DNA from: Papaver somniferum
Lineage: Eukaryota; Streptophyta; Magnoliopsida; Ranunculales; Papaveraceae
Assembly (NCBI RefSeq): GCF_003573695.1
Contig: NC_039365.1
Span: forward strand, 132,333,466 to 132,397,465
Length of the DNA: 64,000 nucleotides
Direction of reading: 5' to 3'
Below are positions 10,360-22,911 of the stretch, one piece after another. How positions within the stretch are numbered: the stretch's first letter is position 1; each line of letters starts with the position of its first letter. The position numbers were made by a program, and so were the translations under genes. The notes under the pieces were generated by a model. It was not told the DNA's origin. It saw only the letters and a program-made list of their open reading frames with translations, and ran no database searches.

Positions 10360-12899
10360 TGGCAGGCCTCGAAGAGGTCTAAAAATTATCCCCGGCCAAA
10401 AACTTGGTGGGCCCGGAGATGTGTATAAAATTAAGCGCAATAAAAACGGGGGCCTACAGTAATACCGCAAGTGCACGGTCGTCAGTTGTAGCTCGTGCAA
10501 GTACGGGTCGATCCACAGAGATCGGGTGTGTTTTGGAGTGTTCTAGCTAATTGGGTTCCTAAATTGCTATTGGGCTATGAAGCCTTTTGGCTTAAATTGG
10601 GCTTTGAGTACTAATGGGTTTGATAACAATACAATGAACTGAGCTTGGGCTCAGTTAGTCTTTGAAGTGTGAATGGGCTTTGGCCTTAAACTTAGGCTTT
10701 TGATTAAGCCCACAGTTGACTGAATTGGGCTTTTAACCTTAACCTAAACTGTGGTTGGGCCTTAATAAACTGGGCTTTGAGCCTTAATGAAATGGGCCTC
10801 AGTGAACTCAACCTTGGGCTTTTGTTTTGGTCTTCTGATGAGCCCAAGTTGTGCTCTGGGATTTTGGATTCAGTCAAGGATCTGGGCCTTTGGGCCTTTG
10901 AGGAACTGAACTTGGCTTGGCAGGAGAAGTGGAGTGGCAGCACCAGGTAGCAGGCCTAGGAGCACCAGCAGCAGCAAGAGAAAGGAAGGCAGCAGCACAA
11001 GTGCTGCACAGCAGCTGCAGGGCAAAAGCAACAGCAACAGCAGCTGTAGGGGAAGGGAAAACAATGCAGCAAGGGTTGCAGCAGCAGCTGCAGCAGTAGA
11101 AGAAAAAGGCAGCAATGCAGCAGCAGCACAAGGAGTGGTAAACAGTGGCTCTAGGCCAAATTGGAAGCAAACCAGAGAACAAAAGATTGGCAAAAACAGC
11201 AAAGACTAAACAGATTAAAAACTAAACAGCAACAAAACAGTGAACAAAAACAAAACAAAATGGAGCAAAGTGAAAGTGACACAAAGGCAATTAGCCTAAG
11301 GCAGGGGGGATGGTGAAGCTAACATGGAGCAAAACTAAGGCAAGAATACAGGCATACTAAAAGAATGGGAAGAGAATTAGCTTGCTATGAGCACTAATTT
11401 CTCCCAATGCTCAATCAACAGTGCAACCTAAGCATACACAAATAGAATGGCAAGATAATCAGCTTGCTATGAGCACTGATTTCTTCCATTGCACAATCAG
11501 TTCAATGCTTCAAAGGTATCTAGCCTAGCATTCCATCAAACTAACAGCAAGTTTAACATAACAGGAGCATTAACAAATTAACAGGATCATCAACAGGATA
11601 TGAAAATAAACACATTAACAGAAACATAAACAGGAATTAATTTAACCTAACATGATAAACTAACACTAACAGGGAGCAACAGGATTAACAGTAACATCAA
11701 CAGAACATAGTAGACATGAACATAACTGAAATTGAAAAGTGAACTAAAATTGAACTGAAATTAAAATTTAACAGAACTTGAAAGTTCTGGACACTGGCTA
11801 GTCCAGCATGAATCTCTCTTCACCTAATAGTTCCCCTTTTATACCCAAATTATCAAATTAGGGTTTACACCCATTTTCCCCAAAAATCTCCAATCGACAG
11901 TACAATTAGGGTTTTCTCAAATTCCCAAAATTACTCTCTGATTTCGTTGTCCCCTCTGCGATTAAGCTCATACCCATGCTTTATCTTCTTCTTCTGCTCC
12001 TGTCTCTTCAAGTTTTGTCCCCTCTTTCGATTGTGTAACCCTAGCTTCTCACTGTTCTAGCTTGTAGAACCTAGTTTGATGCTAAAAACGAGACAAGGGA
12101 GAAACTTGGGATGGGGTGGTGATGTACGGTGTGTGGGTGTCTGTTGCGACAAGGAAGAGAGGCAGGAGCTCGAGTTGCAGAGCTCTGCAACTGTCGGGTG
12201 AAGGAGAAGGAAAAGAAAGAGAAGGGAAGAGGAAGAATGAGGTTGGTTCGATAGTTTTAGGGTATGGGATGTTCTGGTGTGAGGCGGGTCCATCAAGAGG
12301 TGATGTTTCGTGAGATGGTCCGTGGGATGTGAAGTTGGTAGGTGGATCGGATGGTTCCTCCTGAAGAGGCTGGTAGCGACCGTCAGATTTTTTGATACAA
12401 CGAAGTTAACGGCTCTAGATGGGGTTAGGTGTTGTAGTGTAAGGCGGAAGTATCGGGATTTGATGAACAGCAAGGGAGCGACCGTTGGATTCAACTACCA
12501 TCTAATCTGAAGGCTTGGAATTTCAGCGCTGTGGTGCTTGGCAGAGACTTCAGATTTTGATGATCTATGAAGGATCGACCATCGGATGCTTCTGAGAACT
12601 GATCTGATGGCTGAGAACGGAGGCGTTTTTGTGTGTAGAAAATGAGGTTGTGCGCACCATTCTTCGCGGATTCCTTGCGTGATTTCTCCCGGCTTTTCAC
12701 TACTTTTCTGCTCTTTTCCGCTCCGCAAGTCATCCAGACTTTATTTATTACCTAAAAATGCAAAATTAAGTAAGAAAAATATTTATTCTTGAAAACAATG
12801 AAAATACAGAATATGGGATAAAATGTAGAATTAATGATCAAAAGATGAGTTAAATGCCAACAAAAAGGGACAAATATATACAATATTTGGCACTCATCA
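10360..12899 (-). repeat. Array LTR 1
   Basis: 2540 bp, TG..CA bounded. On the minus strand it has a U3 of about 1.06 kb, a TATA box, then an unusually long R-U5 of about 1.48 kb. R-U5 includes a CTG/CAG-rich patch (10920-11130) and many GGGCTT words. Long minus- and plus-strand frames inside it are low-complexity and not credible genes. Confidence 0.9.
11837..11843 (-). promoter_or_regulatory. TATA box, array LTR 1
   Basis: The minus strand reads TATAAAAGGGGAAC inside the LTR. This is a good plant TATA context and is conserved in all four LTRs. Confidence 0.65.
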
Positions 12900-12913
12900 A
12901 ATACCCCCAAACC
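12900..12913 (-). other. Polypurine tract, array copy 1
   Basis: The minus strand reads GGTTTGGGGGTATT directly before the LTR start TGATGAG. It would prime second-strand synthesis. Confidence 0.75.
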
Positions 12914-13517
12914 TGAATTTTACTTGTCCTCAAGTAAAACAAAACTAAGGAAATCCTAACTATACCACTGTCGCTGGTCTCTCGAATGCATTTAGCGTAT
13001 GCACTAAGCCTTTTAAACCACTAAGTGTCCCTAGTGGACGAGTTGAAGTCTCGTGAAGGTTTACCAGAGGTGTACCTACAAAACCTAGGTCAAAATATAA
13101 GCTCAGATTCCATCAAATGTGACATGTGCAAGTCAGTTAAGCTCACAGCAAAATGGAGATGTCAATCTAGCTATCGAAGGCACAATCCTAGCACTGATAA
13201 CAAAAAAAAGACATGTGATAAGAGTGTAAAGTGTATCTACACATGTGTAAAGAAAGATCGGATGTTATGACTACTAATCACCAAGAGATAGTTTCTCAGG
13301 CTAAGAACCAAGGTCGAAATCTAGCTAGCTGTCCGGACTTTACGAGAATTGTGAATGAGTTGGAGGTATTTCACAATTACTCGCGTTGTACATCAATGGC
13401 ATACACCCTCCTTGCTTATTACAAAAAACAACAAAATGACTCTTTACATGACTCTTATTTACATTGACTACTCTCTTTTATTTTTGGAACAAGAGAATGG
13501 AATTGATAAATACTTGA

Positions 13518-13552
<35 letters not shown>

Positions 13553-14325
13553 CTGAATATATACATCATTTTTTTTTTTTTTTTTTTTTTTTTGAAAGGA
13601 AACACTTTTGATACTATACAAAAGGAAACAAAAGATTACATGACACTTTGCAAGAGGTAGCCCTTTTTGATGCACCCAGTTAAATTCGATGGTTGTCTTT
13701 CTTAATGTAACCTCCACCTTCTATCCCAACCAACCAAAGAACAAGCTAGTCAAGTTTCGTTCAGTATTCTAAAGTGATTGGCAATCGTAACTTCCTATCA
13801 AACACCTTGAAGATCGAGGCCATACATGTATTGGTAGATCGTGCGCGTGCAAATTTCTTATCACAATGTGAATTGTGCTAGAATCAGGGTGCCTAAATAT
13901 CTAGACTAAGACTCCTAATAAAAATACATATTTGCACAAGAGTCAACATTTCAAGGTAAATGAGCTCCATTTTTTATGATTTTTCATTTTTTAATTTTTT
14001 TTGAATTTTGATTTTTCAATTTTTTTGGAATTTTTCAATTTTTTCAAAAAGAAGAAGGAGTTCGTTTTTAATTATGGCATATTATCATGGTATCTACTCT
14101 ATACCCCCAAACCTAAACTAAACATTGTCCTCAATGTTTCAAAATATGGAAAGAATTAAAATGCAACATATGGAAAGGGACATGCTGAGTAGAGTAAAAG
14201 GAGAGAGAATACCCGATTTCGGCGAAAGCAGAATTAAAACTCCGTTATTCAAGGCAAAAATCCAACATATTTCAGCCGAGATCATATTGGATTAGCAAAA
14301 TATATACAAAACGAAAAAAGGGTTT
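12914..14325. other. Array copy 1: untranslated 3' region between gag and LTR
   Basis: No pol remnant was found in any frame. It holds T-runs (13523-13552, 13569-13593) and, at 14101-14140 read on the minus strand, an extra TTGAGGACAA ... TTTGGGGGTAT module like the one next to the LTR. The equivalent regions are 19173-20600 and 25473-26908. Confidence 0.7.
13523..13593. repeat. Poly-T tracts in array copy 1
   Basis: Two runs of about 30 and 25 T are separated by CTGAATATATACATCA. Their length differs in each array copy and they are prone to sequencing error. Confidence 0.8.
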
Positions 14326-15836
14326 TTAAGAAATTTTATCTACTGGATTATATACAAAAATTCACCATACACTAACAATCTAAAGAGTTGAGGATCAACC
14401 CAAAAGAAAAAGTGTAGAGACAAAGAAAGTTTCAAAACACTAAAATTGGACTTAAATGGGAGTGAGAGTGAAAAACCGAATGAATTACCCCTAAACCAAA
14501 ATTTTCAACAGGTTCACTTTTAAGCACAAAATCTAACAATTTTAGGGGTTCAGGATTCAAAAGGTCTAACTCAAATGGACTGTTTTCGGGATGGGCAAAC
14601 ATGCAATTTCCAACTGTGGCTCTTTAAAAGTGTTATATTTTGAAGCAAAATAGTCCAAGAGGACTTGGGAGCACACAGTTCCAATCCTAGATTAGGAATT
14701 TTCAGAAAAGTTGGTTTAAAATGTACAAACCAAATCTAGGTTGGGTGGAAGGCCATCAGATTGTGACTTAGGTAGAAGAATAGGCATATCATTATCAATC
14801 AAATCAAAATCTTCTAACTCATCTACACATGTCACATCATGCTCACAATCATCAATCAAATTGGCAAGATTACAATCAGAATTATCAACATCATCAACAG
14901 ATTTATTCTCGTGTATCGGCACATCAGGGGAAACATCACATGGAATACTAGAAGAAATATCATGCATTAAGGTCGGGGCAGAGAAGCCTAATGTATTTGA
15001 ACCCAAAGGTTCCATAACATTTTCAGTATAGACATGTTCTTCTAACATAACATCATAATCATCATCATCATCATGATAGGGATTTTGCAATCTAGGATAA
15101 TTTTCAATCCTAAGGTCGGAGCTATTACAAGAATAAAACTCTAATTCATGGGGTGACTCATATCATGTGGTGTTGTTCCTGTTTCCCTAACGGATTCCCA
15201 TTGATGGGTTTTCTCTGCAATCTCGGCTAAAAAATTCCATGCATCATCCACAGATTTATCAATAAACTCACCATTACACATAGACTCAACCATGGTTCGA
15301 GATTTAAAGTCTAGTCCCTCATAGAGGATGACGACAAGTCTCCACTTCTCAATTCCATGGTGCGGACATTCACTCAACAAATCATTAAAACGTTCAAAAT
15401 AGTGAAAAACAGTTTCCTCATCCAATTGGACAAAACAATTGATACTTTGACGAATAGCGATGGTCCTATGATGTGGAAAAAATCTTTGGAAAAATTGATT
15501 AGTGAGTTGTTCCCAAGTGGTGATTGATGTGGTCTCAAACCGTAAAACCATGTTTTGGCCCTTTCCTTTAAAGAAAATGTAAACAAACGCATTTCAGAGA
15601 GTCTTCGGACATATGATCAGGTTGCATAGTCCGACAAATTTGTTCAAACTCTTTTACATGAGTATAGGGGTTCTCAGAATCGAACCCTCGAATATAGGAA
15701 GTATTTGTATCATGCTTGCATTTATTTTAAAAGGGTTATTGGTTTGAGGTAATACAATACATGATAATGGAATTTTTATTGACGGATACATGTATTCATG
15801 GAGAGCACGAGGTTGGCCCATTTTGAAAAGACACAA
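14326..15836 (-). pseudogene. Gypsy gag, array copy 1, broken
   Basis: Same protein as copy 3 but with many single-base losses, for example near 15690, 15593, 15530, 15149, 14988-14990 and 14650. Short frames are left: MCLFKMGQPRALHEYMY at 15836, FSLKERAKTWFYGLRP at about 15575, and the acidic stretch from 15090. Nearly all lesions are deletions of one base, a pattern discussed under findings. Confidence 0.85.
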
Positions 15837-15982
15837 AGCCCACTATTGGTTTTTAATGGGTTTCAAAAATTTGGTTTTTAAAGGGTTTGGATTTTTGGGA
15901 AAATTCTGGTTTTGGTGGGAGACATTTGAAAATTTGGGTTTTGAAATGGGAGTAAAATAAAATTTGGTTTTAAAATTGGGAG

Positions 15983-16023
<41 letters not shown>

Positions 16024-16602
16024 GAAATAAAATTGGTTTTGTATGGGAGCACGCCCACTGTTTGTTTTGCGTTTGCTTTGGCTCCCGCTTGGTTGAAAAC
16101 TTTTGGTGGAACTGAGTCCAAAATCTCGGCCTAGATTTGGGTACTCGGCCACTAACGAGTTAACTAGCGTGGTCGGTTACAAGCTCAGCTGGTTTAAAAA
16201 CCCAGAACACAAAATACAAGTCCAATAAACAAGCTCACAAAAAATTAAATACAAGCCCACAAATTAAACAAATACAAGCCCACAAATAAATTATTACAAA
16301 CCCAACAGAAATAAGAGAAGCCCAAAAATTGGCTTTAATATTACATGCCCACAATTAAAAATTGGAAGCCCACAATTCGGGTTCTCTTAAATGGGTTACC
16401 TTTTAAGCACAGCCCAGCTGCTCTGATATTGTTGCAAAAACCCAGTTGGGTTTTGGTTCTTTTCCTTGGTGGCGTCCCAGCAGAGGAAAAACAGTTCAGA
16501 ACAGCAGGTCCAACAGCAAATGAAGTGAAGCAGATGCAGATGCAAGTGCGATGAAGTGAAATGCAAAAATAGCTAATAAAACTACAAGAAAAACACAGCA
16601 CC
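15837..16602. other. Array leader between primer site and gag, copy 1
   Basis: Noncoding leader, read on the minus strand. It is rich in GGGCTT/AAGCCC words (16200-16400) and in TTTGG words, with a T-run at about 15987-16017. Copies 2 and 3 have the same leader at 22109-22885 and 28433-29204. Confidence 0.65.
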
Positions 16603-16620
16603 AATCCCCGGCAGGCGCCA
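16603..16620 (-). other. Primer-binding site, array copy 1, damaged
   Basis: The minus strand reads TGGCGCCTGCCGGGGATT. Two bases are missing compared with copies 2 and 3, which weakens pairing to tRNA-Asp. Confidence 0.7.
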
Positions 16621-16626
16621 AAAACT

Positions 16627-19158
16627 TGGCAGCCTCGAAGAGGTCTAAAAATTATCCCCGGCCAAAAACTTGGTGGGCCCGGAGATGTGTATAAATTAAG
16701 CGCAATAAAAACGGGGGCCTACAGTAATACCGCAAGTGCACGGTCGTCAGTTGTAGCTCGTGCAAGTACGGGTCGATCCACAGAGATCGGGTGTGTTTTG
16801 GAGTGTTCTAGCTAATTGGGTTCCTAAATTGCTATTGGGCTATGAAGCCTTTTGGCTTAAATTGGGCTTTGAGTACTATGGGTTTGATAACAATACAATG
16901 AACTGAGCTTGGGCTCAGTTAGTCTTTGAAGTGTGAATGGGCTTTGGCCTTAAACTTAGGCTTTTGATTAAGCCCACAGTTGACTGAATTGGGCTTTTAA
17001 CCTTAACCTAAACTGTGGTTGGGCCTTAATAAACTGGGCTTTGAGCCTTAATGAAATGGGCCTCAGTGAACTCAACCTTGGGCTTTTGTTTTGGTCTTCT
17101 GATGAGCCCAAGTTGTGCTCTGGGATTTTGGATTCAGTCAAGGATCTGGGCCTTTGGGCCTTTGAGGAACTGAACTTGGCTTGGCAGGAGAAGTGGAGTG
17201 GCAGCACCAGGTAGCAGGCCTAGGCACCAGCAGCAGCAAGAGAAAGGAAGGCAGCAGCACAAGTGCTGCACAGCAGCTGCAGGGCAAAAGCAACAGCAAC
17301 AGCAGCTGTAGGGGAAGGGAAAACAATGCAGCAAGGGTTGCAGCAGCAGCTGCAGCAGTAGAAGAAAAAGGCAGCAATGCAGCAGCAGCACAAGGAGTGG
17401 TAAACAGTGGCTCTAGGCCAAATTGGAAGCAAACCAGAGAACAAAAGATTGGCAAAAACAGCAAAGACTAAACAGATTAAAAACTAAACAGCAACAAAAC
17501 AGTGAACAAAAACAAAACAAAATGGAGCAAAGTGAAAGTGACACAAAGGCAATTAGCCTAAGGCAGGGGGGATGGTGAAGCTAACATGGAGCAAAACTAA
17601 GGCAAGAATACAGGCATACTAAAAGAATGGGAAGAGAATTAGCTTGCTATGAGCACTAATTTCTCCCAATGCTCAATCAACAGTGCAACCTAAGCATACA
17701 CAAATAGAATGGCAAGATAATCAGCTTGCTATGAGCACTGATTTCTTCCATTGCACAATCAGTTCAATGCTTCAAAGGTATCTAGCCTAGCATTCCATCA
17801 AACTAACAGCAAGTTTAACATAACAGGAGCATTAACAAATTAACAGGATCATCAACAGGATATGAAAATAAACACATTAACAGAAACATAAACAGGAATT
17901 AATTTAACCTAACATGATAAACTAACACTAACAGGGAGCAACAGGATTAACAGTAACATCAACAGAACATAGTAGACATGAACATAACTGAAATTGAAAA
18001 GTGAACTAAAATTGAACTGAAATTAAAATTTAACAGAACTTGAAAGTTCTGGACACTGGCTAGTCCAGCATGAATCTCTCTTCACCTAATAGTTCCCCTT
18101 TTATACCCAAATTATCAAATTAGGGTTTACACCCATTTTCCCCAAAAATCTCCAATCGACAGTACAATTAGGGTTTTCTCAAATTCCCAAAATTACTCTC
18201 TGATTTCGTTGTCCCCTCTGCGATTAAGCTCATACCCATTTTATCTTCTTCTTCTGCTCCTGTCTCTTCAAGTTTTGTCCCCTCTTTCGATTGTGTAACC
18301 CTAGCTTCTCACTGTTCTAGCTTGTAGAACCTAGTTTGATGCTAAAAACGAGACAAGGGAGAAACTTGGGATGGGGTGGTGATGTACGGTGTGGTGTGGT
18401 GTCTGTTGCGACAAGGAAGAGAGGCAGGAGCTCGAGTTGCAGAGCTCTGCAACTGTCGGGTGAAGGAGAAGGAAAAGAAAGAGAAGGGAAGAGGAAGAAT
18501 GAGGTTGGTTCGATAGTTTTAGGGTATGGGATGTTCTGGTGTGAGGCGGGTCCATCAAGAGGTGATGTTTCGTGAGATGGTCCGTGGGATGTGAAGTTGG
18601 TAGGTGGATCGGATGGTTCCTCCTGAAGAGGCTGGTAGCGACCGTCAGATTTTTTGATACAACGAAGTTAACGGCTCTAGATGGGGTTAGGTGTTGTAGT
18701 GTAAGGCGGAAGTATCGGGATTTGATGAACAGCAAGGGAGCGACCGTTGGATTCAACTACCATCTAATCTGAAGGCTTGGAATTTCAGCGCTGTGGTGCT
18801 TGGCAGAGACTTCAGATTTTGATGATCTATGAAGGATCGACCATCGGATGCTTCTGAGAACTGATCTGATGGCTGAGAACGGAGGCGTTTTTGTGTAGAA
18901 AATGAGGTTGTGCGCACCATTCTTCGCGGCTTCCTTGCGTGATTTCTCCCGGCTTTTCACTACTTTTCTGCTCTTTTCCGCTCCGCAAGTCATCCAGACT
19001 TTATTTATTACCTAAAAATGCAAAATTAAGTAAGAAAAATATTTATTCTTGAAAACAATGAAAATACAGAATATGGGATAAAATGTAGAATTAATGATCA
19101 AAAGATGAGTTAAATGCCAACAAAAAGGGACAAATAATACAATATTTGGCACTCATCA
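16627..19158 (-). repeat. Array LTR 2
   Basis: 2532 bp. It starts TGGCAGCCTCG, one G short of the other copies. It carries GCGGCTTCC near 18928, shared with LTR 4 but not with LTRs 1 and 3. Confidence 0.9.
18099..18105 (-). promoter_or_regulatory. TATA box, array LTR 2
   Basis: Same TATAAAAGGGG box as in LTR 1, at the equivalent position. Confidence 0.65.
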
Positions 19159-19172
19159 AATACCCCCAAACC
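19159..19172 (-). other. Polypurine tract, array copy 2
   Basis: GGTTTGGGGGTATT on the minus strand, abutting LTR 2. Confidence 0.75.
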
Positions 19173-20600
19173 TGAATTTTACTTGTCCTCAAGTAAAACA
19201 AAACTAAGGAAATCCTAACTATACCACTGTCGCTGGTCTCTCGAATGCATTTAGCGTATGCACTAAGCCTTTTAAACCACTAAGTGTCCCTAGTGGACGA
19301 GTTGAAGTCTCGTGAAGGTTTACCAGAGGTGTACCTACAAAACCTAGGTCAAAATATAAGCTCAGATTCCATCAAATGTGACATGTGCAAGTCAGTTAAG
19401 CTCACAGCAAAATGGAGATGTCAATCTAGCTATCGAAGGCACAATCCTAGCACTGATAACAAAAAAAGACATGTGATAAGAGTGTAAAGTGTATCTACAC
19501 ATGTGTAAAGAAAGATCGAAGTTATGACTACTAATCACCAAGAGATAGTTTCTCAGGCTAAGAACCAAGGTCGAAATCTAGCTAGCTGTCCGGACTTTAC
19601 GAGAATTGTGAATGAGTTGGAGGTATTTCACAATTACTCGCGTTGTACATCAATGGCATACACCCTCCTTGCTTATTACAAAAACAACAAAATGACTCTT
19701 TACATGACTCTTATTTACATTGACTACTCTCTTTTATTTTTGGAACAAGAGATGGAATTGATAAATACTTGATTGATTTTATTTTTTTTTTTTTTTTTTT
19801 TTGATTTTTTTCTTCTGAATATATACATCATTTTTTTTTTTTTTTTTTTTTTTTTGAAAAGGAAACACTTTTGATACATACAAAAGGAAACAAAAGATTA
19901 CATGACACTTTGCAAGAGGTAGCCCTTTTTGATGCACCCAGTTAAATTCGATGGTTGTCTTTCTTAATGTAACCTCCACCTTCTATCCCAACCAACCAAA
20001 GAACAAGCTAGTCAAGTTTCGTTCAGTATTCTAAAGTGATTGGCAATCATAACTTCCTATCAAACCCTTGAAGATCGAGGCCATACATGTATTGGTAGAT
20101 CGTGCGCGTGCAAATTTCTTATCACAATGTGAATTGTGCTAGAATCAGGGTGCCTAAATATCTAGACTAAGACTCCTAATAAAAACATATTTGCACAAGA
20201 GTCAACATTTCAAGGTAAATGAGCTCCATTTTTTATGATTTTTCATTTTTTTAATTTTTTTTGAATTTTGATTTTTCAATTTTTTTGGAATTTTTCAATT
20301 TTTTCAAAAAGAAGAAGGAGTTCGTTTTTAAGTATGGCATTTTATCATGGTATCTACTCTATACCCCCAAACCTAAACTAAACATTGTCCTCAATGTTTC
20401 AAAATATGGAAAGAATTAAAATGCAACATATGGAAAGGGACATGCTGAGTAGAGTAAAAGGAGAGAGAATACCCGATTTCGGCGAAAGCAGAATTAAAAC
20501 TCCGTTATTCAAGGCAAAAATCCAACATATTTCAGCCGAGATCATATTGGATTAGCAAAATATATACAAAACGAAAAAAGGGGTTTTTAAGAAATTTTAT
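19173..20600. other. Array copy 2: untranslated 3' region
   Basis: Same as the region of copy 1: no coding signal for pol, T-runs around 19783-19856, and a second PPT-like module at 20360-20400. Confidence 0.7.
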
Positions 20601-22108
20601 CTACTGGATTATATACAAAAATTCACCATACACTAACAATCTAAAGAGTTGAGGATCAACCCAAAAGAAAAAGTGTAGAGACAAAGAAAGTTTCAAAACA
20701 CTAAAATTGGACTTAAATGGGAGTGAGAGTGAAAAACCGAATGAATTACCCCTAAACCAAAAATTTTCAACAGGTTCACTTTTAAGCACAAAATCTAACA
20801 ATTTTAGGGGTTCAGGATTCAAAAGGTCTAACTCAAAATGGACTGTTTTCGGGATGGGCAAACATGCAATTTCCAACTGTGGCTCTTTAAAAGTGTTATA
20901 TTTTGAAGCAAAATAGTCCAAGAGGACTTGGGAGGCACACAGTTCCAATCCTAGATTAGGAATTTTCAGAAAAGTTGGTTTAAAATTTTTGTTACAAACC
21001 AAATCTAGGTTGGGTGGAAGGCCATCAGATTGTGACTTAGGTAGAAGAATAGGCATATCATTATCAATCAAATCAAAATCTTCTAACTCATCTACACATG
21101 TCACATCATGCTCACAATCATCAATCAAATTGGCAAGATTACAATCAGAATTATCAACATCATCAACAGATTTATTCTCGTGTATCGGCACATCAGGGGA
21201 AACATCACATGGAATACTAGAAGAAATATCATGCATTAAGGTCGGGGCAGAGAAACCTAATGTATTTGAACCCAAAGGTTCCATAACATTTTCAGTATAG
21301 ACATGTTCTTCTAACATAACATCATAATCATCATCATCATCATGATAGGGATTTTGCAATCTAGGATAATTTTCAATCCTAAGGTCGGAGCTATTACAAG
21401 AATAAAACTCTAATTCATGGGGATGACTCATATCATGTGGTGTTGTTCCTGTTTCCCTAACGGATTCCCATTGATGGGTTTTCTCTGCAATCTCGGCTAA
21501 AAAATTCCATGCATCATCCACAGATTTATCAATAAACTCACCATTACACATAGACTCAACCATGGTTCGAGATTTAAAGTCTAGTCCCTCATAGAGGATG
21601 ACGACAAGTCTCTACTTCTCAATTCCATGGTGCGGACATTCACTCAACAAATCATTAAAACGTTCAAAATAGTGAAAAACAGTTTCCTCATCCAATTGGA
21701 CAAAACAATTGATACTTTGACGAATAGCGATGGTCCTATGATGTGGAAAAATCTTTGGAAAAATTGATTAGTGAGTTGTTCCCAAGTGGTGATTGATTGT
21801 GGTCTCAAACCGTAAAACCATGTTTTGGCCCTTTCCTTTAAAGAAAATGTAAACAAACGCAATTTCAGAGAGTCTTCGGACATATGATCAGGTTGCATAG
21901 TCCGACAAATTTGTTCAAACTCTTTTACATGAGTATAGGGGTTCTCAGAATCGAACCCTCGAAATATAGGAAGTATTTGTATCATGCTTGCATTTATTTT
22001 AAAAGGGTTATTGGTTTGAGGTAATACAATACATGATAATGGAATTTTTATTGACGGATACATGTATTCATGGAGAGCACGAGGTTGGCCCATTTTGAAA
22101 AGACACAA
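20601..22108 (-). pseudogene. Gypsy gag, array copy 2, broken
   Basis: Same protein as copy 3 with two lesions. One A of the A-run near 21747-21752 is lost (frameshift after QFFQRFF). A TGG-to-TAG change near 21612 alters the Trp of EKWRLVV. The frame then runs open from MVESMCNGEF to the end, where a further small indel changes the last residues (GEFLYIIQ instead of GEFFVYN). Confidence 0.85.
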
Positions 22109-22255
22109 AGCCCACTATTTGGTTTTAATGGGTTTTCAAAAATTTGGTTTTTAAAGGGTTTGGATTTTTGGGAAAATTCTGGTTTTGGTGGGAGACATTT
22201 GAAAATTTGGTTTTGAAATGGGAGTAAAATAAAAATTTGGTTTTAAAATTGGGAG

Positions 22256-22294
<39 letters not shown>

Positions 22295-22885
22295 GAAAAT
22301 AAAATTTGGTTTTTGTATGGGAGCACGCCCACTGTTTGTTTTGCGTTTGCTTTGGCTCCGCTTGGTTGAAAACTTTTGGTGGAACTGAGTCCAAAATCTC
22401 GGCCTAGAATTTGGGTACTCGGCCCACTAACGAGTTCAACTAGCGTGGTCGGTTACAAGCTCAGCTGGGTTTAAAAACCCAGAACACAAAATACAAGTCC
22501 AAATTAAACAAGCTCACAAAAAAATTAAATACAAGCCCACAAATTAAACAAATACAAGCCCACAAATAAATTATTACAAACCCAACAGAAAATAAGAGAA
22601 GCCCAAAAATTGGCTTTAATATTACATGCCCACAATTAAAAAATTGGAAGCCCACAATTCGGGTTCTCTTAAATGGGTTACCTTTTAAGCACAGCCCAGC
22701 TGCTCTGATATTGTTGCAAAAACCCAGTTGGGTTTTGGTTCTTTTCCTTGGTGGCGTCCCAGCAGAGGAAAAACAGGTTCAGAACAGCAGGTCCAACAGC
22801 AAATGAAGTGAAGCAGATGCAGATGCAAGTGCGATGAAGTGAAATGCAAAAATAGCTAATAAAACTACAAGAAAAACACAGCACC
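22109..22885. other. Array leader, copy 2
   Basis: Same noncoding leader as in copy 1, with a T-run at about 22259-22288. Confidence 0.65.
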
Positions 22886-22905
22886 AATCCCCGGCAGCGG
22901 CGCCA
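22886..22905 (-). other. Primer-binding site (tRNA-Asp), array copy 2
   Basis: The minus strand reads TGGCGCCGCTGCCGGGGAT. It fits the complement of the 3' end of plant tRNA-Asp with one mismatch and lies six bases from the LTR end. Confidence 0.85.
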
Positions 22906-22911
22906 AAAACT

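Noticed and set aside
10917..11209. Plus-strand open frames rich in Ala, Ser and Gln in each array LTR
   Set aside because: They come from a CAG/GCA-rich low-complexity patch that is open in several frames on both strands, and their length changes between LTR copies by non-triplet indels.
12057..12494. Minus-strand frame of about 141-146 aa repeated in all four array LTRs
   Set aside because: It lies in U3, upstream of the TATA box on the transcribed strand. Its ends change between copies through indels and the composition is Ser/His/Leu low-complexity. It recurs simply because the LTR recurs.
13025..13270. Plus-strand frame of 81 aa with several Cys residues in array internal regions
   Set aside because: It is antisense to the element, is broken in copy 2 by a single-base indel, and has no recognisable zinc-finger spacing.
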